NCBI GenBank assembly: GCA_023488885.1
Contig: JAMDDH010000002.1
Coordinates: 62,001-126,000 of the forward strand
Reading direction: 5' to 3'
Origin: Thermoplasmatota archaeon
Lineage (GTDB): Archaea > Thermoplasmatota > Thermoplasmata > Thermoplasmatales > Thermoplasmataceae
DNA: 64,000 nucleotides
Shown in pieces: positions 63,352 to 64,000 of the stretch (position 1 is the first letter of the stretch; each line of letters starts with the position of its first letter). The position numbers and the translations under genes were made by a program. A model generated the notes under the pieces. It made no database searches. It saw nothing but the letters and a program-made list of their open reading frames with translations, and was not told the DNA's origin.

Positions 63352-64000
63352 TTACAATGAAAGTTTTCCAGCGACAACATCTTTCCGGAAGAAGAACGCA
63401 AGCAATATAGCACCTAGCATTGTGAAAAGGGCAGAAATCTCAAATAAACTTATAAACGCGTTGACAGCCGATCCACTGAACACGAGAAAAATCATTCCCA
63501 GCAGTGCAGGCGAGATTGCAGTGGCGCCTCCAACAGAAAGGTTGAAAAATGACATGTACCTTCCCGCATCCCCCCTCGGAACAAGGTCCCCGGCAAGGGC
63601 GAGGGAAACGCTGAAGAAAACGCCAAAAGCTCCCCCATATATGGACCCGAGAATCAGGAAATTCTGAAATGTTCTGAATATCGGAATAAAAGCGATGCTG
63701 ATCGAAGCAACAATTGTTGCAGCTATGAGAATCCGGCGCCTTCCGAATCTATCTGAATAATGACCAAAAATAACGGTAGACACTCCGGAAACAGTGAGTA
63801 TTAAAACTCCAGCCACTGCAAGAGAGTATGCGGGATTGTGAAGCAGTAGCACGTCCTTGAAATAGTAGAACTCAAAAAAGGTCAGTCCTGTTGCTCCCAT
63901 AAAAACAAGGAAGCAACCCAAAAGGAGCCTTGTGAACCTCTTCAGGTTACGAACCTCATGTATTGTTCTCCTCAACTTTTCTCTCGAAAACTTTACGCCT
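63352..64000 (-). CDS. MFS transporter, partial (cut by window end)
   Basis: At least 215 codons with six predicted helices; the frame is open through the last base of the window, so the N-terminal part is missing. GHYSDRFGRRRIL is the MFS loop motif between the second and third helix of a six-helix half, and GDLVPRGDAGRYM is a further typical loop. This is probably the C-terminal half of a metabolite:proton or drug transporter. The 233 nt between this gene and the previous transporter contain no recognisable feature. Confidence 0.85.
   Translation of the reverse strand, partial: GVKFSREKLRRTIHEVRNLKRFTRLLLGCFLVFMGATGLTFFEFYYFKDVLLLHNPAYSLAVAGVLILTVSGVSTVIFGHYSDRFGRRRILIAATIVASISIAFIPIFRTFQNFLILGSIYGGAFGVFFSVSLALAGDLVPRGDAGRYMSFFNLSVGGATAISPALLGMIFLVFSGSAVNAFISLFEISALFTMLGAILLAFFFRKDVVAGKLSL

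Noticed and set aside
1-64000. tRNA, rRNA, CRISPR arrays and complete insertion sequences
   Set aside because: I saw no cloverleaf-like gene, no rRNA blocks, no regular repeat-spacer array and no transposase. A short tRNA with an intron could still have been missed by eye.

Overview
The window is a piece of an archaeal chromosome, most likely from the Thermoplasmatales or close relatives (Thermoplasmata). The housekeeping genes are archaeal in type: RNA polymerase subunit L, ribosomal protein S17e, FEN-1 with a PCNA-binding tail, RadB, the tRNA G10 methyltransferase, archaeal TyrRS and ProRS, NadM and a RaSEA-type radical SAM protein. The bacterial-type GrpE-DnaK-DnaJ set, known in these archaea, is also present. 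Many start codons have an A/T-rich TATA-like box about 23-28 nt upstream and no Shine-Dalgarno sequence, as expected for leaderless transcripts. No rRNA, tRNA, CRISPR array or intact insertion sequence was recognised.

Region 1 (about 1-24,430) is the most interesting. It holds an almost complete set of enzymes for breaking down bacterial peptidoglycan fragments, in an archaeon expected to have no murein wall: NagA (partial), MurQ, an AmiE/EstB-type serine hydrolase, a CocE/S15-type hydrolase, NagZ, a GNAT acetyltransferase, an Ala-Glu epimerase-type enolase-superfamily protein, NamZ (DUF1343) and a BadF-type amino-sugar kinase. A five-gene Dpp/Opp-type peptide importer follows, then a DppA-type D-aminopeptidase. 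The set resembles the Bacillus murQ-amiE-nagZ-namZ and dppA/ykfB loci combined. The kinase would take the place of PTS phosphorylation, and the hydrolases lack signal peptides. The inferred route is import of muropeptides; cytosolic cleavage by NamZ, NagZ and the amidase; phosphorylation of the sugars; conversion of MurNAc-6-P to GlcNAc-6-P plus D-lactate by MurQ; deacetylation by NagA; and handling of the stem peptide by DppA and the epimerase. A sugar ABC importer (20,190-24,426) closes the region. Between the two transporters lie a class II amidotransferase pseudogene, a relic of a second peptide-binding protein and other decayed sequence. Overlapping palindromes at 10,288-10,312, between the kinase and the transporter operon, look like an operator.

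Region 2 (about 24,600-34,740) is ordinary chromosome: threonine synthase, OsmC, rpoL with trm-G10, grpE-dnaK-dnaJ, a universal stress protein, rps17e, and a thiolase, hydroxyacyl-CoA dehydrogenase and enoyl-CoA hydratase operon.

Region 3 (about 34,740-55,640) carries chromosome-maintenance and information genes. smc-scpA is followed by a Cas4-like nuclease split over two genes, each with one membrane helix, then tyrS. Next come a small AbrB protein, fen1, radB, a HAD phosphatase, proS, an M20 peptidase, nadM, ileS, thiL, a RecB-like nuclease, the RaSEA-type protein, an aminotransferase and a rhodanese.

Region 4 (about 55,770-64,000) is accessory: a protein with three internal repeats, small orphan genes, three MFS transporters (one cut by the window end), cyclophilin, a GNAT protein, and an orphan D12-class DNA adenine methyltransferase followed in frame by a fragment of a surface-type protein. 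Three small minus-strand genes (50,705, 56,554 and 59,586) share an upstream element with the core CTCATTTTCTCATTTT.
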